The notes below the pieces were generated by a model. The model saw nothing but the letters and a program-made list of their open reading frames with translations. It was not told where the DNA came from and did not search any database. From NCBI GenBank assembly GCA_946496415.1, contig CAMMGP010000065.1, positions 1 through 6,736 on the forward strand: DNA of 6,736 nucleotides, read 5' to 3'. Position numbers and translations under genes: made by a program. Positions within the stretch are counted from its first letter, which is position 1; the number at the start of each line of letters is the position of its first letter. The stretch is from an uncultured Clostridia bacterium (lineage in GTDB: Bacteria; Bacillota; Clostridia; Christensenellales; Aristaeellaceae). Of the stretch, positions 5,681-6,736 are shown piece by piece.

Positions 5681-6736
5681 TCAGCGGAACAGCACCGTGA
5701 GAAACTGCGAGGCCAACACGACGGACACCAGCGCGATGGGATAGGTGGCGGCGTAGGCGCTGGCAACGTCGTCCGTGCCGGCCACGGAGATGAGCGTGCC
5801 CAGCGCCGGCGTGGAGGTCATGCCGCCGGTGATGGAGCCGAGGTTGTTGAGAAGCGAAAGTTTCAACATCTTCGCGGCCACGAAATAGCCCACGATCATC
5901 GGCAAAAGCGTCATGATCGCGCCGTAGACAAAGAGCATCGCGCCCTCCTGCCGCAGCGTTTCCACAAAGCCCGCGCCGCCCTCCGTGCCCGCGCCGATGA
6001 GAAAGAGCATAAGGCCGAGCTCGCGGAAGGTTTCCAGCGCCGATTTTTTCAGCGTAAGATCGATGGGGCCGATGTGGCCGAGATGGCCAAACAGCAGGCC
6101 CACCAGCAGCGGCCCGCCCGTGGTGCCCAGGGCGAACACCGGCGGGTTTTCGCCGCCGCCCAGCGGGATCTCGATGCTGCCCAGCAGATAGCCCAGCACG
6201 ATGACCACGGAGAAGGAGAAAAAGCCCGCCGCGTCCAGCTTGAACGTCCGCCCCTCGAAGGCGCGCACGTTCACGCCCGCCGCCGCCTCAAGGTTTTCCA
6301 CTTCCTTTTTCATGTCCGCCTTCAAAAGCTTGGGCATCAACTGCACAAACAGCACCACGCCCACCACGCCGAAGGGATAGGCGATGGCGTAGCCAATGGC
6401 CGCCTGCGCGCTCAGTTCGCCCGCCGCGCCCTGCGCCGCCGCCAGACCGGGCGTGCTGGTCAAGGCGCCGGTCATCAGGCCCACCATCAACTCCGGCTGC
6501 ACACCGGAAACGGCGATCAGCAGCGCGCAGGTCAGAGCGCCGGTGAGGATGATGATAAAGCCCAGCAAAATATAGCTTTTCGCGTTCTGCTTGAAATTGC
6601 GGAAAAACTTCGGCCCGGCGATGAAGCCCACGGAGGTGACGAACAGCGCCAGACCCACGTTGCGGATCAGCGCGGGCATTTCGCAGCCAAAGTGGCCGAA
6701 CACCAGCGCCACCAGCAGCACGCCCGCCGTGCCCAG
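5681..6736 (-). CDS. AspT/YidE-type transporter (Asp-Al_Ex family), 5' end missing
   Basis: A polytopic membrane protein; 351 residues are visible and the frame is open through the right edge, so the start lies outside. GTG at 6721-6719 is not the true start, because the preceding codons read LGTAG, part of a family motif. Two halves show the family's internal repeat: LGTAG…GHFG (1-17) and GALTSTPGL (90-98) in the first, LGTTGG…GHLG and GGMTSTPAL (304-312) in the second, ending with YAATYPIALVSVVLASQF. Each half has about four to five hydrophobic segments. The halves are joined by a charged linker of about 35 residues (136-170). AspT exchanges aspartate and alanine; the substrate here cannot be read from sequence. 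The linker has no room for the two TrkA_C (RCK_C) domains found in E. coli YidE and YbjL. The gene ends in TGA before a terminator and looks independent of the genes that follow. Confidence 0.9.
   Translation of the reverse strand: MGTAGVLLVALVFGHFGCEMPALIRNVGLALFVTSVGFIAGPKFFRNFKQNAKSYILLGFIIILTGALTCALLIAVSGVQPELMVGLMTGALTSTPGLAAAQGAAGELSAQAAIGYAIAYPFGVVGVVLFVQLMPKLLKADMKKEVENLEAAAGVNVRAFEGRTFKLDAAGFFSFSVVIVLGYLLGSIEIPLGGGENPPVFALGTTGGPLLVGLLFGHLGHIGPIDLTLKKSALETFRELGLMLFLIGAGTEGGAGFVETLRQEGAMLFVYGAIMTLLPMIVGYFVAAKMLKLSLLNNLGSITGGMTSTPALGTLISVAGTDDVASAYAATYPIALVSVVLASQFLTVLFR

Noticed and set aside
5569..5766. N-terminal extension of the first exported paralog to a start at 5766
   Set aside because: It would run through the transporter terminator, the predicted promoter and the RBS, and would bury the signal peptide inside the protein. 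The neighbour paralog starts at the equivalent of 5568.
1..6736. Mobile elements, CRISPR arrays, attachment sites, tRNA or rRNA genes
   Set aside because: I found no repeat-spacer pattern, transposase or integrase motif, terminal inverted repeats or RNA-gene signature. The only long direct repeat is the coding signal-peptide pair.

Overview
The window is GC-rich DNA whose genes start behind strong AGGAGG-type ribosome binding sites. It carries a YesM/YesN-type two-component pair, a sugar-binding lipoprotein with a lipobox, and sigma-A-like promoters. Together these suggest a high-GC Firmicute of the Clostridia, possibly a gut-type lineage. That placement is inference; no rRNA or other marker gene is present. 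All complete genes lie on the minus strand. One partial gene enters from the left on the plus strand and converges on them. I saw no tRNA, rRNA, CRISPR array, insertion sequence or integrase.

Reading the minus strand in the direction of transcription, from right to left: (1) a partial AspT/YidE-type transporter (6736-5681), closed by a hairpin terminator at 5640-5663. (2) A two-gene unit of paralogous small exported proteins of unknown function (5568-4993 and 4958-4389). It has its own promoter (5604-5632) and terminator (4348-4377). The first 54 coding bases of the two genes are identical. (3) A three-gene unit from its own promoter (4295-4323): a YtfQ-like sugar-binding lipoprotein (4255-3251), a membrane histidine kinase of the LytS/YesM type (3247-1805) and an AraC-type response regulator (1812-205). 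The genes are separated by 3 nt and then overlap by 8 nt. A hairpin at 164-191, shared with the convergent plus-strand gene, closes the unit.

The most interesting part is this third unit. A binding protein next to a kinase and regulator, with no ABC transporter genes in the same transcription unit, fits a three-component sensor: a surface-anchored binding protein detects a sugar and passes the signal to the kinase, and the regulator then acts on a target promoter. The Geobacillus AraPST and clostridial XylFII-LytS systems are precedents. Here the binding protein resembles the galactofuranose-binding protein YtfQ, so a furanose-form hexose is the leading ligand guess. The target genes are not in the window.
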